The notes under the pieces are model-generated. The model was given only the letters and a program-made list of their open reading frames with translations. It was not told where the DNA came from and ran no database searches. A stretch of DNA of 64,000 bases from Sulfitobacter sp. D7 (GTDB taxonomy: Bacteria > Pseudomonadota > Alphaproteobacteria > Rhodobacterales > Rhodobacteraceae). The position numbers and the translations under genes were made by a program. Shown here in pieces: positions 50,946 to 60,571 of this stretch (its first letter is position 1; every line of letters starts with the position of its first letter). Location: contig NZ_CP020694.1 in the NCBI RefSeq assembly GCF_003611275.1, positions 186,001-250,000 on the forward strand, written 5' to 3'.

Positions 50946-51884
50946 TCACGCCTTGGGATCGGTGACAGACCGCGCTTTGCCGCGTTCCATCCCCAGCTGC
51001 CGCTCTCGCCAAATCACCAGTGCGCCCGCGCTGATCACTAGGGCTGCGCCTGCCAGCATCATCATCGTCGGCAGTTCGGCAAAGAAGACATAGCCCAGCA
51101 AGATGGCAAAGAGCATCGAGGTATAGTCGTATGGCGCCAGCATCGAAGCCGAGCCAAAGCGATAAGCCGAGGTGATAAGAATCTGCGCCACTCCGCCGAT
51201 TAACCCTGCCAACACCAGCAAGCCAAAGGTTTGCAGATCAGGCATGACCCAGCCGAAGGGCAGGGTGAAAAGCGCCAAGACCGATGCAGTGACGGAAAAG
51301 TAAAAGACGATCGCCGCCGTGTCTTCGTTCTGCACCAATTGCCGGATGTGGATCTGCACAAGGCTGCGCACCATCGTCGCCATCAGGATCAACAGCGCAC
51401 CAATCGTGGCTGTCTGTTCCATCGTACCGATGCTGCTGAAACGCGGCCAGAGGATGATCATCACCCCGACCAGCCCGATCGCCACGGCAGTCACGCGGAT
51501 CAGACGGATCTGTTCGCCCAGCAACACGGCGGCAAGGATCACAGTGAAAATCGGTGTGGCAAAGCCGATGGCGGTGACCTCGGGCAGGGGCAGCAGGCCG
51601 AGGCCGGTGAAGGTCAGCCCCATTGCCGTGGTGCCGAAAAGCCCGCGCCAGACATGGCCCATCGGGTTTTTCGTCTTCAGCCCGCTTTTCAGTTTGCCGC
51701 GTTGCGCCAGCCAGATCAGGATCACCGGAATGGCAAAGAAGGACCGAAAGAAGACGGACTCGCCCGCGGGCACATCGTCGGCCAGCGATTTGATGATCGC
51801 AGACATGCAGGTAAAGAGCAGGATCGCCGTGATCTTCAGCCCGACGCCAAGGGCGGGGCGGGCGGAGAAATCATCGACTTTCAT
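50946..51884 (-). CDS. DMT-superfamily (EamA) transporter
   Basis: 312 residues with ten hydrophobic helices arranged as two EamA repeats. The substrate is unknown; such proteins often export metabolites or amino acids. It starts 10 nt after aroC with GAGGA as ribosome site inside the aroC end, so it is probably in the same operon as aroC. Confidence 0.87.
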   Translation of the reverse strand: MKVDDFSARPALGVGLKITAILLFTCMSAIIKSLADDVPAGESVFFRSFFAIPVILIWLAQRGKLKSGLKTKNPMGHVWRGLFGTTAMGLTFTGLGLLPLPEVTAIGFATPIFTVILAAVLLGEQIRLIRVTAVAIGLVGVMIILWPRFSSIGTMEQTATIGALLILMATMVRSLVQIHIRQLVQNEDTAAIVFYFSVTASVLALFTLPFGWVMPDLQTFGLLVLAGLIGGVAQILITSAYRFGSASMLAPYDYTSMLFAILLGYVFFAELPTMMMLAGAALVISAGALVIWRERQLGMERGKARSVTDPKA

Positions 51885-51894
51885 GCTCTGGTCC

Positions 51895-53004
51895 TCATGC
51901 TTCGGGGCCGATCCGTCCGCGGTTAGTGCCGATCTGACCGCGGTGCAGCAGCAGGTGATCCAGCAGCACGCAGGCCATCATCGCCTCGCCCACCGGCACG
52001 GCGCGGATGCCAACGCAGGGATCATGGCGGCCCTTGGTGATGATCTCGGTCTCTTCGCCTTGTTTGGTGATGGTGCGTCGCGTGGTCAGAATGCTGGAGG
52101 TCGGTTTTACCGCAAAACGCACGACCACGTCCTGCCCGGTGCTGATCCCGCCCAAGATACCGCCCGCGTGGTTGGAGGAATACTCCGGCCCCTCTGGCCC
52201 CATGGTGATCTCGTCCGCGTTCAGCTCTCCGGTCAGCATCGCGGCTGACATGCCTTCGCCAATTTCCACGCCTTTGACGGCATTGATGCTCATCATTGCG
52301 GCGGCCAGATCGGTGTCGAGCTTGCCATAGACCGGGGCGCCGATGCCCGCAGGCACGCCGCGCGCGGTGACTTCGATGATCGCACCCACGCTGCTGCCCG
52401 ATTTGCGCAGCCCGTCGAGGTACTCGGCCCAATCGCCTGCCGCCTTAGCGTCGGGCACCCAAAACGGGTTCTGCTCGATCTGGTCCCAATCGAACGCATC
52501 CCGGTCGATCTTATGCGGACCCATCTGCACCATATAGCCGGTGATCTGCAGGTTCGGGGCCAGCACCTTGATCGCCTCACGCGCCAGTCCACCCGCCGCC
52601 ACCCGCGCCGCCGTTTCACGGGCCGAGGAACGCCCACCTCCGCGATAGTCACGGATGCCGTATTTCTGGAAATAGGTGATGTCGGCATGACCGGGGCGGA
52701 ACTTGTCCTTGATATCGCCGTAGTCTTTGGAGCGCTGATCGGTGTTCTCGATCATCAGCTGGATTGGCGTGCCGGTTGTTACCCCTTCGAAGGTGCCCGA
52801 GAGAATCCGCACCTCATCCGCTTCACGCCGCTGCGTGGTGTATTTGTTCTGGCCCGGTTTGCGCTTGTCCAACCACTGCTGGATCATGCCCTCGTCAATC
52901 GGCACGCCGGGGGGGCAGCCATCAATCGTGGCGCCAAGGGCGGGACCGTGGCTTTCGCCCCATGTGGTGACCCGGTAAAGATGGCCAAAGCTGTTGATCG
53001 ACAT
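51895..53004 (-). CDS. aroC: Chorismate synthase
   Basis: 369 residues. Start [20 protein letters not shown] is diagnostic, and the later [13 protein letters not shown] and signature segments for FMN-dependent chorismate synthase are present. It converts EPSP to chorismate. AGGAGG precedes the ATG at 53004. It diverges from the TPP riboswitch and thiBPQ. Confidence 0.97.
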   Translation of the reverse strand: MSINSFGHLYRVTTWGESHGPALGATIDGCPPGVPIDEGMIQQWLDKRKPGQNKYTTQRREADEVRILSGTFEGVTTGTPIQLMIENTDQRSKDYGDIKDKFRPGHADITYFQKYGIRDYRGGGRSSARETAARVAAGGLAREAIKVLAPNLQITGYMVQMGPHKIDRDAFDWDQIEQNPFWVPDAKAAGDWAEYLDGLRKSGSSVGAIIEVTARGVPAGIGAPVYGKLDTDLAAAMMSINAVKGVEIGEGMSAAMLTGELNADEITMGPEGPEYSSNHAGGILGGISTGQDVVVRFAVKPTSSILTTRRTITKQGEETEIITKGRHDPCVGIRAVPVGEAMMACVLLDHLLLHRGQIGTNRGRIGPEA

Positions 53005-53102
53005 GGGCGGACCTCCTGTTGTCAAACCCTTAGCCGGGGCAGCGCCCTGCCTCAAGGGGATTTGCCTTGCCAATTGTGCAGGTCCGATCTACCCCTGACG
53101 CT

Positions 53103-53227
53103 ACCTCGGGGGGCCTTTGGGCTGAGATGTACGTGTTGTGCGGACCCGTTGAACCTGAACCGGTTAACACCGGCGGAGGGAAGGTCCGGACAGACATCCA
53201 CCTTTTACCTTTCGCCGCAAAAGGAGG
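53103..53227 (+). promoter_or_regulatory. TPP riboswitch (THI element) with translational expression platform
   Basis: The aptamer (about 53103-53185) shows the conserved CTGAGA near 53122, GAACCTGAACCGGTTAACAC and the closing GGCGGAGGGAAGG, with P1 formed by ACCT (53103-53106) and AGGT (53182-53185). Downstream, CCACCTTTT (53198-53206) can pair with AAAAGGAGG (53219-53227), hiding the thiB Shine-Dalgarno. AAGGT of P1 can instead pair with ACCTT of that hairpin. This is the layout of a translational OFF switch. Confidence 0.93.
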
Positions 53228-53232
53228 ATGCA

Positions 53233-54210
53233 ATGAAGTATCTTACACTTGCTGCGGGCGTCTTGGGCGCATCGGCTGCATGGGCCGAAACGCCTGAATT
53301 GACGGTCTATACCTACGACAGTTTCGTCACCGAATGGGGCCCCGGCCCGGCCATTGAAGAGGGGTTCGAGGCCGAATGCGGCTGCGACCTGAAATTCGTT
53401 GGCATGGGCGATGGCGCGGCACTGCTGGCGCGGCTCAAGCTTGAGGGCGCGCGCTCTGACGCGGATATCGTACTGGGGCTCGACACCAGCCTTGTCGCGG
53501 CGGCGAAGGAGACTGAGCTGTTCGCGCCGAGCGGGTTGCAGGCTGACTATGATCTGCCGATCACTTGGGAAGATGACGTCTTCGTCCCCTATGACTGGGG
53601 CTACTTCGCTTTTGTCCATGGCACGGACCTCTCCGCGCCCACCGATTTCAAAGCGCTGGCCGAGAGCGATTTGAAGATCGTCATCCAAGACCCGCGCTCC
53701 TCAACCCCCGGTCTGGGTCTGCTGATGTGGGTCAAAACGGCCTATGGCGATGAGGCGCCCGAGGTTTGGGCAGGACTGGCGGATAACGTCGTGACCGTCA
53801 CCAAGGGCTGGTCCGAGGCCTACGGCCTGTTCCTCGAAGGCGAGGCCGACATGGTGCTGAGCTACACCACATCCCCCGCCTATCACCTGATCGCAGAGGA
53901 GGATGACAGCAAGACAGCGGCGCTGTTTGACGAAGGCCACTACATGCAGATCGAAGTGGCGGGGAAGCTCGCGGGGTCGGATCAGCCGGAGCTGGCCGAT
54001 CAGTTTCTGCAATACCTCGTGTCCAACGCGGCGCAATCGGTGTTGCCGACGACCAACTGGATGTATCCCGCCGTGACACCTGAGGGCGGTCTGCCCGAAG
54101 GGTTCGACGGGATGATCCAACCCGGCAAGGCGCTATTGGTGCCCAATGCCGAAGTACCTGCGCTCCGTGAGGAGGCCTTGAACGAATGGCTGACCGCGCT
54201 GTCGCGCTAA
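53233..54210 (+). CDS. thiB: Thiamine ABC transporter periplasmic binding protein
   Basis: 325 residues. AAGGAGG sits 5 nt before the ATG. The signal peptide is cleaved near AWA-ETPEL. The mature protein has the ThiB pattern (LTVYTYDSFVTEWGPGP, DDVFVPYDWGYFAFV). It binds thiamin or its phosphates. It is under the TPP riboswitch and overlaps thiP by 25 bp. Confidence 0.95.
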   Translation: MKYLTLAAGVLGASAAWAETPELTVYTYDSFVTEWGPGPAIEEGFEAECGCDLKFVGMGDGAALLARLKLEGARSDADIVLGLDTSLVAAAKETELFAPSGLQADYDLPITWEDDVFVPYDWGYFAFVHGTDLSAPTDFKALAESDLKIVIQDPRSSTPGLGLLMWVKTAYGDEAPEVWAGLADNVVTVTKGWSEAYGLFLEGEADMVLSYTTSPAYHLIAEEDDSKTAALFDEGHYMQIEVAGKLAGSDQPELADQFLQYLVSNAAQSVLPTTNWMYPAVTPEGGLPEGFDGMIQPGKALLVPNAEVPALREEALNEWLTALSR

Positions 54211-55742
54211 GCAGCAAGACGGGGCTTTTCGCCGCCGCTCTGGTCGCGGGCCTGATCCTTGCCGCCCTGGTCGCCGTTTTCATGGCGGCCGATGTGGGGG
54301 CAGGGCTCGGCGCGGCGGACTGGGCGGCGGTGCGTTTTACTGTCACGCAGGCGGTGTGGTCGGCGGTGCTGTCTGTGCTGCTGGCGGTGCCGGTCGCGCG
54401 GGCCTTGGCGCGGCGGCGGTTTTGGGGGCGCGGGTTGCTGATTACATTGCTCGGCGCGCCCTTTATCTTACCGGTGATCGTAGCGGTGTTGGGGTTGCTG
54501 ACGGTCTTTGGCCGCTCGGGCGTGCTGAACCAATTTGGCGCGGCTCTGGGCCTGCCGCCCGTGTCGATCTACGGGCTGCATGGCGTCGTTCTGGCCCATG
54601 TTTTCTTTAATCTTCCGCTGGCGACACGGCTTTTGCTGCAAGGCTGGCAGAGCATACCGTCCGAGCGATTTCGACTGGCCGGGCAGCTGCAGATGACGCC
54701 CCGTGCACTGTTTCTGGCGCTGGAATGGCCAATGCTGCGGCAGGTGCTGCCCGGCGTGGCGGCGCTGATCTTCGTGATTTGTCTGACCAGTTTTGCCGTG
54801 GCCCTGACACTGGGTGGTGGGCCACGCGCGACGACGATCGAGCTGGTGATCTATCAGGCGTTTCGGTTTGATTTTGACCTTGGGCGGGCGGCGCTTTTGT
54901 CGGTGGTGCAGCTTGTGCTCGCCGGTGCTGCGGCGGTTGCGGCGCTTTGGCTGATCCCGCCGATCAGCTTGGGCGGTGGGCTGGACCGCCCCCTGCGCCG
55001 CTGGGATGCGCTGGGCGGGGGGCAGCGAGCGTTGGACATTACCGTGATTTCGGTTGCCGCATTGTTTTTGCTGCTGCCGCTGGGGGCTGTAGTGCTGCGC
55101 GGATTGGTAGGTTTGGGGCAACTGCCGCCTTCGGTGTGGCAAGCTACATTGAATAGCATTCTGGTGGCGGGCTTCAGCGTGATGGTACTTGCCGCACTGG
55201 CCTTGCCGATGGCGGGTTGGATCGCTACCCGGCGGCGCGGCGGGGTGGAGGCGATTGGCCTGATGGGGCTTGCGGCCTCTCCGCTGATGATCGGCACGGG
55301 CTGGTTCATCATGATCAACCCGGTGCTGGATCCCGCGCGGCTGAGCCTCCCCGTTACGGCCCTCGTGAACGCGCTGATGGCGCTGCCTTTCGTGCTGCGC
55401 ATTCTGGTGCCGCGGCTGCGTGAAACGTTGCAGGATTATGGCCCGCTGACGCAGACCCTCGGCATGAATGGTTGGGCGCTTTGGCGTCTGTTGGTCTTGC
55501 CGCGCTTGCGTCCACAACTGGGCTTTGCCGCCGGGCTGACCGGGGCGCTGTCGGTGGGTGACCTCGGCGTGATCGCGCTGTTCGCCGATCAGGACCGTGC
55601 GACGCTGCCCTTACAAATGTACCGTCTGATGGGCGCTTACCGGATGGAGGCCGCAGCAGGTGCGGCGGTGTTGCTGCTGGTCTTGGCGCTGGCGCTGTTT
55701 TTCATCTGCGACAAATGGGGGCGCTGGCATGCTGACGCTTGA
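54186..55742 (+). CDS. thiP: Thiamine ABC transporter permease
   Basis: 518 residues with two permease modules of about six helices each, as in ThiP and iron FbpB permeases. An EAA-loop region occurs in each half (second: LTQTLGMNGWALWRLLVLPRL). The start lies inside thiB and the end inside thiQ, so all three are translationally linked. Confidence 0.94.
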   Translation: MADRAVALSSKTGLFAAALVAGLILAALVAVFMAADVGAGLGAADWAAVRFTVTQAVWSAVLSVLLAVPVARALARRRFWGRGLLITLLGAPFILPVIVAVLGLLTVFGRSGVLNQFGAALGLPPVSIYGLHGVVLAHVFFNLPLATRLLLQGWQSIPSERFRLAGQLQMTPRALFLALEWPMLRQVLPGVAALIFVICLTSFAVALTLGGGPRATTIELVIYQAFRFDFDLGRAALLSVVQLVLAGAAAVAALWLIPPISLGGGLDRPLRRWDALGGGQRALDITVISVAALFLLLPLGAVVLRGLVGLGQLPPSVWQATLNSILVAGFSVMVLAALALPMAGWIATRRRGGVEAIGLMGLAASPLMIGTGWFIMINPVLDPARLSLPVTALVNALMALPFVLRILVPRLRETLQDYGPLTQTLGMNGWALWRLLVLPRLRPQLGFAAGLTGALSVGDLGVIALFADQDRATLPLQMYRLMGAYRMEAAAGAAVLLLVLALALFFICDKWGRWHADA

Positions 55743-56421
55743 AAAGATGCGCATAGAGCGGGGCGAATTCAGCCTTGTCGCCGATATGACCCTCGCACCG
55801 GGGCGCAGCTATGCGGTGATCGGCCCCTCTGGGTCGGGCAAGTCGACGTTGCTGGCGGCGATCTGTGGGTTTGTGCCGGTGGCAGCAGGGCGGTTGTCGC
55901 GGGAGGGGGAGGACATCACCGAACAGCATCCCGGCCAGCGCGGTATGACGATGTTGTTTCAGGACAATAACCTGTTTCCCCATCTCACCGTGCGGCAGAA
56001 CGTCGGGCTTGGCCTGCGCTCCGACCTGCGGCTGACAGCAGCGGATCGAGAAACGATTGACGCCGCCCTCACGCGGGTGGGGCTGAGCGATCACGCCGCC
56101 AAACGCCCTGGTGCGCTGTCGGGCGGACAGCAGAGCCGCGTGGCGCTGGCGCGGGTGCTGGTGCAGGCGCGGCCTTGGGTGCTGTTGGACGAACCCTTTG
56201 CCGCGCTTGGCCCCGCGCTGCGGATTGAGATGTTGGACCTTGTCCAAGACCTCGCCCGAGAGACCGGGGCGGGGCTGATAATGGTGACCCATGCGCCCGA
56301 TGACGTGCGGCGCATCGCGGATGAGGTGATCTTTGTCGAAGGCGGGCGCGCCCATTCGCCGGGGCCAGCGGCGGAATTGCTCGACAACCCGCCCCCGGCC
56401 CTGCGTGCCTATCTGGGTTAG
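55729..56421 (+). CDS. thiQ: Thiamine ABC transporter ATPase
   Basis: 230 residues with Walker A GPSGSGKSTL, signature LSGGQQSRVALAR, Walker B WVLLDEPFAALGP and switch His in MVTHAPDD. I start at the ATG at 55729, 14 bp inside thiP. It energises thiamin uptake. Its stop overlaps the ribH stop by 4 bp on the other strand. Confidence 0.94.
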   Translation: MLTLEKMRIERGEFSLVADMTLAPGRSYAVIGPSGSGKSTLLAAICGFVPVAAGRLSREGEDITEQHPGQRGMTMLFQDNNLFPHLTVRQNVGLGLRSDLRLTAADRETIDAALTRVGLSDHAAKRPGALSGGQQSRVALARVLVQARPWVLLDEPFAALGPALRIEMLDLVQDLARETGAGLIMVTHAPDDVRRIADEVIFVEGGRAHSPGPAAELLDNPPPALRAYLG

Positions 56422-56900
56422 GCGGCGGAAATTTTTGAAATTTCCGGGGCGTTTTCTTTTGAAGAAAACACCTCCAGCGCTTGGGTCATGCCGAGGGCGG
56501 CTTGGGCGGCCTCGCGTCCTTTGGTGACAAAATGCGCGCGGTAGATCGCGTTGTGGTGGTCGGTTTCCTGATAGTGATGCGGGGTGAGCGAGACTGACAG
56601 CACAGGCAGGTCGCAGTCCAGCCCCACGCGCATCAGCCCATCGACCACCGACTGCGCCACGAAGTCATGACGGTAGATACCGCCATCGACAACGAAGGCC
56701 GCACAGACCACGGCGTCATAGCGCCCCGTTTTGGCCAAGCGCTGTGCCATCAGCGGCAATTCAAAGGCACCGGGAACGGCAAAACTGTCGACCTGCGCGG
56801 CGTCGATAACTTCGGTAAATCCGTCATAGGCGCGGTCGACGATATCCGCATGCCAACTTGCGCGCACAAAGGCGAAACGGGCGGAACGATCTTGTGTCAT
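56418..56900 (-). CDS. ribH: 6,7-dimethyl-8-ribityllumazine synthase, RibH2-like
   Basis: 160 residues. Family motifs include VPGAFELPL, an AFVVDGGIYRHDF strand-turn and SLTPHHYQETDHH. The latter resembles the second, decameric lumazine synthase (RibH2) of Brucella and rhizobia rather than the classic 60-mer type. It makes the riboflavin precursor lumazine. AAGGAG precedes the ATG at 56900. It is a single-gene unit under an FMN riboswitch. Confidence 0.9.
   Translation of the reverse strand: MTQDRSARFAFVRASWHADIVDRAYDGFTEVIDAAQVDSFAVPGAFELPLMAQRLAKTGRYDAVVCAAFVVDGGIYRHDFVAQSVVDGLMRVGLDCDLPVLSVSLTPHHYQETDHHNAIYRAHFVTKGREAAQAALGMTQALEVFSSKENAPEISKISAA
56426..56460 (+). terminator. Terminator-like hairpin for thiQ inside the ribH 3' end
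   Basis: A 9-bp stem around GGAAATTT/AAATTTCC (56426-56446, 3-nt loop) begins 5 nt after the thiQ stop and is followed by GGGGCGTTTTCTTTT. A second AT-rich hairpin (56451-56469) overlaps the tail. Both lie within the last codons of ribH. Confidence 0.5.
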
Positions 56901-56901
56901 G

Positions 56902-57110
56902 GTGATCTCCTTTAGGTTCAGACACGTCCACCCAAGGCGATCACGAGCATAGGCAGGGCCAAAGCCCCACATCTGTTCGCATTCTCTTCCATCCGGACTG
57001 TGACCGTCGGCTCTGGAATCGCACCAGATCTGCTGACACCCCGTGGGGCCGCTCGCGGGCTTGCGGGAACCGCTTACCGCCGGTGGGGAATTTCGCCCCG
57101 CCCTGAGAAT
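56902..57110 (-). promoter_or_regulatory. FMN riboswitch (RFN element) with translational expression platform
   Basis: On the minus strand the aptamer spans about 57110-56980. It starts at TTCTCAGGGCGGGGCGAAA, contains the GGTAAGC, AGCCCGCGAGCG and GTCAGCAGATCTGGTG blocks, and closes with GTCCGGATGGAAGAGAA. Downstream, GTGATCGCCTT (56944-56934) can pair, with one mismatch, with AAGGAGATCAC (56912-56902), which contains the ribH Shine-Dalgarno. Confidence 0.95.
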
Positions 57111-57172
57111 GATGCTAGGTTGCCAAGTTGGGGAAGGCTCTGCAATACCAAAAGAAACGCTCAGGAGCCGCC

Positions 57173-57787
57173 ATGCATCCCAACCCGATCTACCGCAAAG
57201 AGGGCCGAGACAGGAACCTCGCTTTTGCCCGCGACATGGGCTTTGGCGTGCTGGCGATCAACGCCGCCGACGGGCCGCTGATGGCGCATGTGCCCTTCAT
57301 TCTGAACGCTGCCGGGGATCTGGCGGAGCTGCATCTGGTGCGCTCAAACCCCATCGCGCGGGCGCTGAAGGCCCCGCAGCCGGTGCGATTGGCGGTGACC
57401 GGGGCCGACAGCTATGTCTCGCCCGATTGGTACGGCATCGAAGACCAAGTGCCGACATGGAACTACGTCGCCGTGCATCTGACCGGGATGCTAGAGGCGC
57501 GCCCGGCAGAGGAACTGCCCGATCTGCTGGCGCGGCAATCGGCGATCTATGAGGCGCGGCTGGCGCCCAAGACCCCGTGGAAGATGGACAAGATGACCCC
57601 CGAGGCGCGCGACAAGATGCTACGTATGATCGTGCCCTGCCAGATCCGCGTCACCGGGATCGATGGCACGTGGAAGCTGGGCCAGAACAAGGATGATGCC
57701 GTGCGTCTGGCGGCGGCGGATCAGATGGCGGCGCATGGGTTCGGGACAGAGCCTGCGGTGATGGCGGCATTGATGCGCGGCGTTTGA
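57173..57787 (+). CDS. PaiB-family FMN-binding protein
   Basis: 204 residues of the FMN-binding negative transcriptional regulator (PaiB) family: start MHPNPIYRK, a split-barrel flavin fold, and the PTWNYVAVHLTG motif. In Bacillus PaiB was described as a repressor of sporulation and protease genes, but most members are probably flavoproteins of unknown reaction. AGGAG sits 5 nt before the ATG. It diverges from the FMN riboswitch. Confidence 0.87.
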   Translation: MHPNPIYRKEGRDRNLAFARDMGFGVLAINAADGPLMAHVPFILNAAGDLAELHLVRSNPIARALKAPQPVRLAVTGADSYVSPDWYGIEDQVPTWNYVAVHLTGMLEARPAEELPDLLARQSAIYEARLAPKTPWKMDKMTPEARDKMLRMIVPCQIRVTGIDGTWKLGQNKDDAVRLAAADQMAAHGFGTEPAVMAALMRGV

Positions 57788-57847
57788 ACGCCGTTGCGTC
57801 AGGCGCGGCCCCGTTGAATAGTGCGGGCAACCAAGGGGGGACTTCAC

Positions 57848-58456
57848 GTGAAACTATTTTATTCTCAAACCTCGCCCTATGTCCGCAAGGTCATGGTGCT
57901 GCTGCACGAAACTGGCCAGCTTGATGATGTCGCGCTGGAGCCGACCTCGGGCACGCCGCTGGCCCCGGCCGAGGGCTTTGCCGTGCGCAACCCGCTGACC
58001 AAAGTGCCCGCACTGGAGCGACCGGACGGATGCACGCTTTATGACAGCCGGGTGATCTGCGCCTATCTGGATGACCGCGCCGGAGCGGGGCTTTACCCCC
58101 AAGGCGCAAGCAGGTGGGACACTTTGACGCTGGAGGCCACGGCGGACGGGATGCTCGATGCAGCGCTCGCCATGGTCTACGAAGGCAAGCTGCGCCCCGA
58201 AAACAAACGCATGGCGGAATGGGTCGAGGGCCAGTGGGGCAAGGTTGAACGCGCCTGCAAGACGCTGAACAATCAATGGGCAGCGCATTTGGCGGGGCCA
58301 TTGGATATGGGGCAAATCGCGATTGGCTGCGCGTTGGGCTATGTCGATTTCCGCCATGGCGCACGCGATTGGCGTGCTGGAAACCCTGATCTGGCGGCCT
58401 GGTTCGATGCCTTTGATTCGCGTCCCGCGATGATGCATACGGCGCCGCCGCAGTAA
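57848..58456 (+). CDS. Glutathione S-transferase-family protein
   Basis: 202 residues: an N-terminal thioredoxin-like domain (KLFYSQTSPYVRKVMVLLHE, with a SPYVRKV active-site turn and the VPAL/DSRVI glutathione site) and an all-helical C-terminal domain. The start is a GTG at 57848 after a G-rich ribosome site. The substrate is unknown. A hairpin follows 18 bp after the stop. Confidence 0.85.
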   Translation: MKLFYSQTSPYVRKVMVLLHETGQLDDVALEPTSGTPLAPAEGFAVRNPLTKVPALERPDGCTLYDSRVICAYLDDRAGAGLYPQGASRWDTLTLEATADGMLDAALAMVYEGKLRPENKRMAEWVEGQWGKVERACKTLNNQWAAHLAGPLDMGQIAIGCALGYVDFRHGARDWRAGNPDLAAWFDAFDSRPAMMHTAPPQ

Positions 58457-58473
58457 TCGGGCCGTAATGATAT

Positions 58474-58506
58474 TGCCACAATCGCGGTATTTTTGCCGCG
58501 TTGTGG
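58474..58506. other. Inverted repeat between GST gene and petA
   Basis: GCCACAA and CGCGG (58474-58486, with one bulged T) pair with CCGCG and TTGTGGC (58495-58506), giving a 12-bp stem with an 8-nt T-rich loop. It could be a terminator for the GST gene without a strong tail, or a regulator site upstream of petABC. Confidence 0.45.
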
Positions 58507-58646
58507 CGCGGTTGATCCCAGATGCGCGGCTTTGACATCTGGACGGGCGCGGTCCATCCCGGTAGATAGCGGCGAGAAGTCAGGTGGCAAGGTGACGCCA
58601 CCCCTATGTCTGACGGCCAGATTTGGCCAAGAATTGGAGTAAACCC

Positions 58647-59207
58647 GTGTCCCAAGCAGAAGAACACGCAGGCACCCGGAGGGATTTCCTGTATTACGCG
58701 ACAGCCGGTACAGGTGCCGTCGCCGTTGGTGCCGCCGTCTGGCCGCTGGTCAACCAGATGAACCCCTCTGCCGACGTAAAGGCGCTGTCGTCCATTCGTG
58801 TGGATGTGTCCGGCGTTGAAGTCGGGACGCAGCTGACTGTGAAATGGCTGGGCAAGCCGGTGTTCATTCGGCGCCGCACCGAAGCCGAGATCGAAGAGGC
58901 GAAAGCCGTCGATGTATCGACGCTGCCCGATCCAATCGCGCAGAACGAGAACCTTAGCGGCGACGTGCCTGCCACGGACGAGAACCGCGCGCTGGATGAA
59001 ACTGGTGAATGGCTGGTTCAGATGGGCGTTTGTACGCACCTTGGCTGTGTGCCTTTGGGTGATGCGGGTGATTTTGGCGGCTGGTTCTGCCCTTGCCACG
59101 GGTCGCACTATGATACCGCAGGCCGCATCCGTAAGGGGCCGGCCCCACGCAACTTGCCGGTGCCTGTCGCCGAATTCGTGGACGAGTCCACGATCAAACT
59201 GGGTTAA
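58647..59207 (+). CDS. petA: Rieske iron-sulfur subunit of cytochrome bc1
   Basis: 186 residues, starting at a GTG 7 nt after GGAG; the frame is open upstream but [19 protein letters not shown] is the normal start, with the Tat-like RRDF before the membrane anchor. The [2Fe-2S] ligands C129, H131, C148 and H151 and the disulfide pair C134/C150 are all present. It passes electrons from quinol to cytochrome c1. It leads petABC. Confidence 0.96.
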   Translation: MSQAEEHAGTRRDFLYYATAGTGAVAVGAAVWPLVNQMNPSADVKALSSIRVDVSGVEVGTQLTVKWLGKPVFIRRRTEAEIEEAKAVDVSTLPDPIAQNENLSGDVPATDENRALDETGEWLVQMGVCTHLGCVPLGDAGDFGGWFCPCHGSHYDTAGRIRKGPAPRNLPVPVAEFVDESTIKLG

Positions 59208-59222
59208 GGGAGCGGAAGAGAG

Positions 59223-60566
59223 ATGTCTGGAATTCCTCACGACCATTACGAGCCGAATTCGAACGGCGAAAAGTGGCTGCACCGCCGCCTTCCCATCGTT
59301 GGCCTTTTGTACGACACATTGATGATCCCCACGCCCAAGAACCTGAACTGGATGTGGATCTGGGGCATCGTGCTGACTTTCTGTCTGGCGCTGCAGATCA
59401 TCACCGGCATCGTTCTGGTGATGCACTACACGCCGCATGTCGATCTGGCCTTCTCGTCGGTTGAGCACATCATGCGCAACGTGAATGGCGGCTATATGAT
59501 CCGCTATCTGCATATGAACGGCGCGTCGCTGTTCTTTATCGCGGTCTATGCGCATATTTTCCGTGGTCTCTACTATGGCTCCTATAAAGCCCCGCGTGAG
59601 ATCACATGGATCATTGGCATGCTGATCTACCTGCTGATGATGGCCACCGGCTTTATGGGCTACGTTCTGCCTTGGGGTCAGATGTCCTTCTGGGGCGCGA
59701 CCGTGATTACCGGCCTCTTTGGCGCGGTGCCCTTCGTCGGTGAAACACTGCAGACATTCCTGCTGGGTGGACCTGCCGTTGATAACGCGACGCTGAACCG
59801 CTTCTTCTCGTTGCACTATCTGCTGCCCTTCGTGATTGCGGGCCTTGTGGTTCTCCACATCTGGGCCTTCCACACGACCGGCAACAACAACCCCACCGGG
59901 GTCGAAGTGCGCCGCACCTCGAAGGAAGACGCCAAGAAAGACACGCTGCCGTTCTGGCCCTACTTCGTGATCAAGGACTTGTTCGCGCTGGCCGTGATCC
60001 TGACGCTGTTCTTCGCGGTTGTTGGCTTCATGCCGAACTATCTGGGCCACCCGGACAACTACATCGAAGCCAACGCTCTGGCGACGCCTGCACACATCGT
60101 GCCGGAATGGTACTTCCTGCCCTTCTACGCGATCCTGCGGGCCTTCACGTCTGAGGTTTGGGTTGTGCAGATTGCGTCCTTCGTGACCGGTGGCATCATC
60201 GACGCCAAGTTCTTCGGCGTGCTGGCGATGTTCGGTGCGATTGCCGTGATGGCGCTGGTGCCATGGCTGGACACATCCTCTGTGCGCTCGGGCCGGTATC
60301 GTCCAATGTTCAAATGGTGGTTCGCCCTGCTGGTGATCGACTTCTTCGCCCTGATGTGGCTGGGTGCGATGCCCGCAGAAGAGCCCTATGCGAGCTTCTC
60401 ACTGATCGCTTCGGCCTATTGGTTCGCCTACTTCCTCGTGATCCTGCCCCTCTTGGGCGTGATCGAGAAGCCGCTGGCGCAACCTGAAACCATCGAAGCC
60501 GACTTTGACGCGCATTACGCGCCCAAGGCAGGCGGCACCAAGACGCTTGTGAACCCGGCGGAATAA
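59223..60566 (+). CDS. petB: Cytochrome b of the bc1 complex
   Basis: 447 residues with eight helices, heme-ligand histidines in helices B and D, and the Qo-site PEWY motif ([13 protein letters not shown]). It is close in length to the Rhodobacter subunit. It lies 15 bp after petA and 5 bp before petC. Confidence 0.97.
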   Translation: MSGIPHDHYEPNSNGEKWLHRRLPIVGLLYDTLMIPTPKNLNWMWIWGIVLTFCLALQIITGIVLVMHYTPHVDLAFSSVEHIMRNVNGGYMIRYLHMNGASLFFIAVYAHIFRGLYYGSYKAPREITWIIGMLIYLLMMATGFMGYVLPWGQMSFWGATVITGLFGAVPFVGETLQTFLLGGPAVDNATLNRFFSLHYLLPFVIAGLVVLHIWAFHTTGNNNPTGVEVRRTSKEDAKKDTLPFWPYFVIKDLFALAVILTLFFAVVGFMPNYLGHPDNYIEANALATPAHIVPEWYFLPFYAILRAFTSEVWVVQIASFVTGGIIDAKFFGVLAMFGAIAVMALVPWLDTSSVRSGRYRPMFKWWFALLVIDFFALMWLGAMPAEEPYASFSLIASAYWFAYFLVILPLLGVIEKPLAQPETIEADFDAHYAPKAGGTKTLVNPAE

Positions 60567-60571
60567 GGATC

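Noticed and set aside
57891..60095. 734-codon minus-strand frame opposite GST, petA and petB
   Set aside because: It spans three clear genes and an intergenic region on the other strand and has no recognisable domain.
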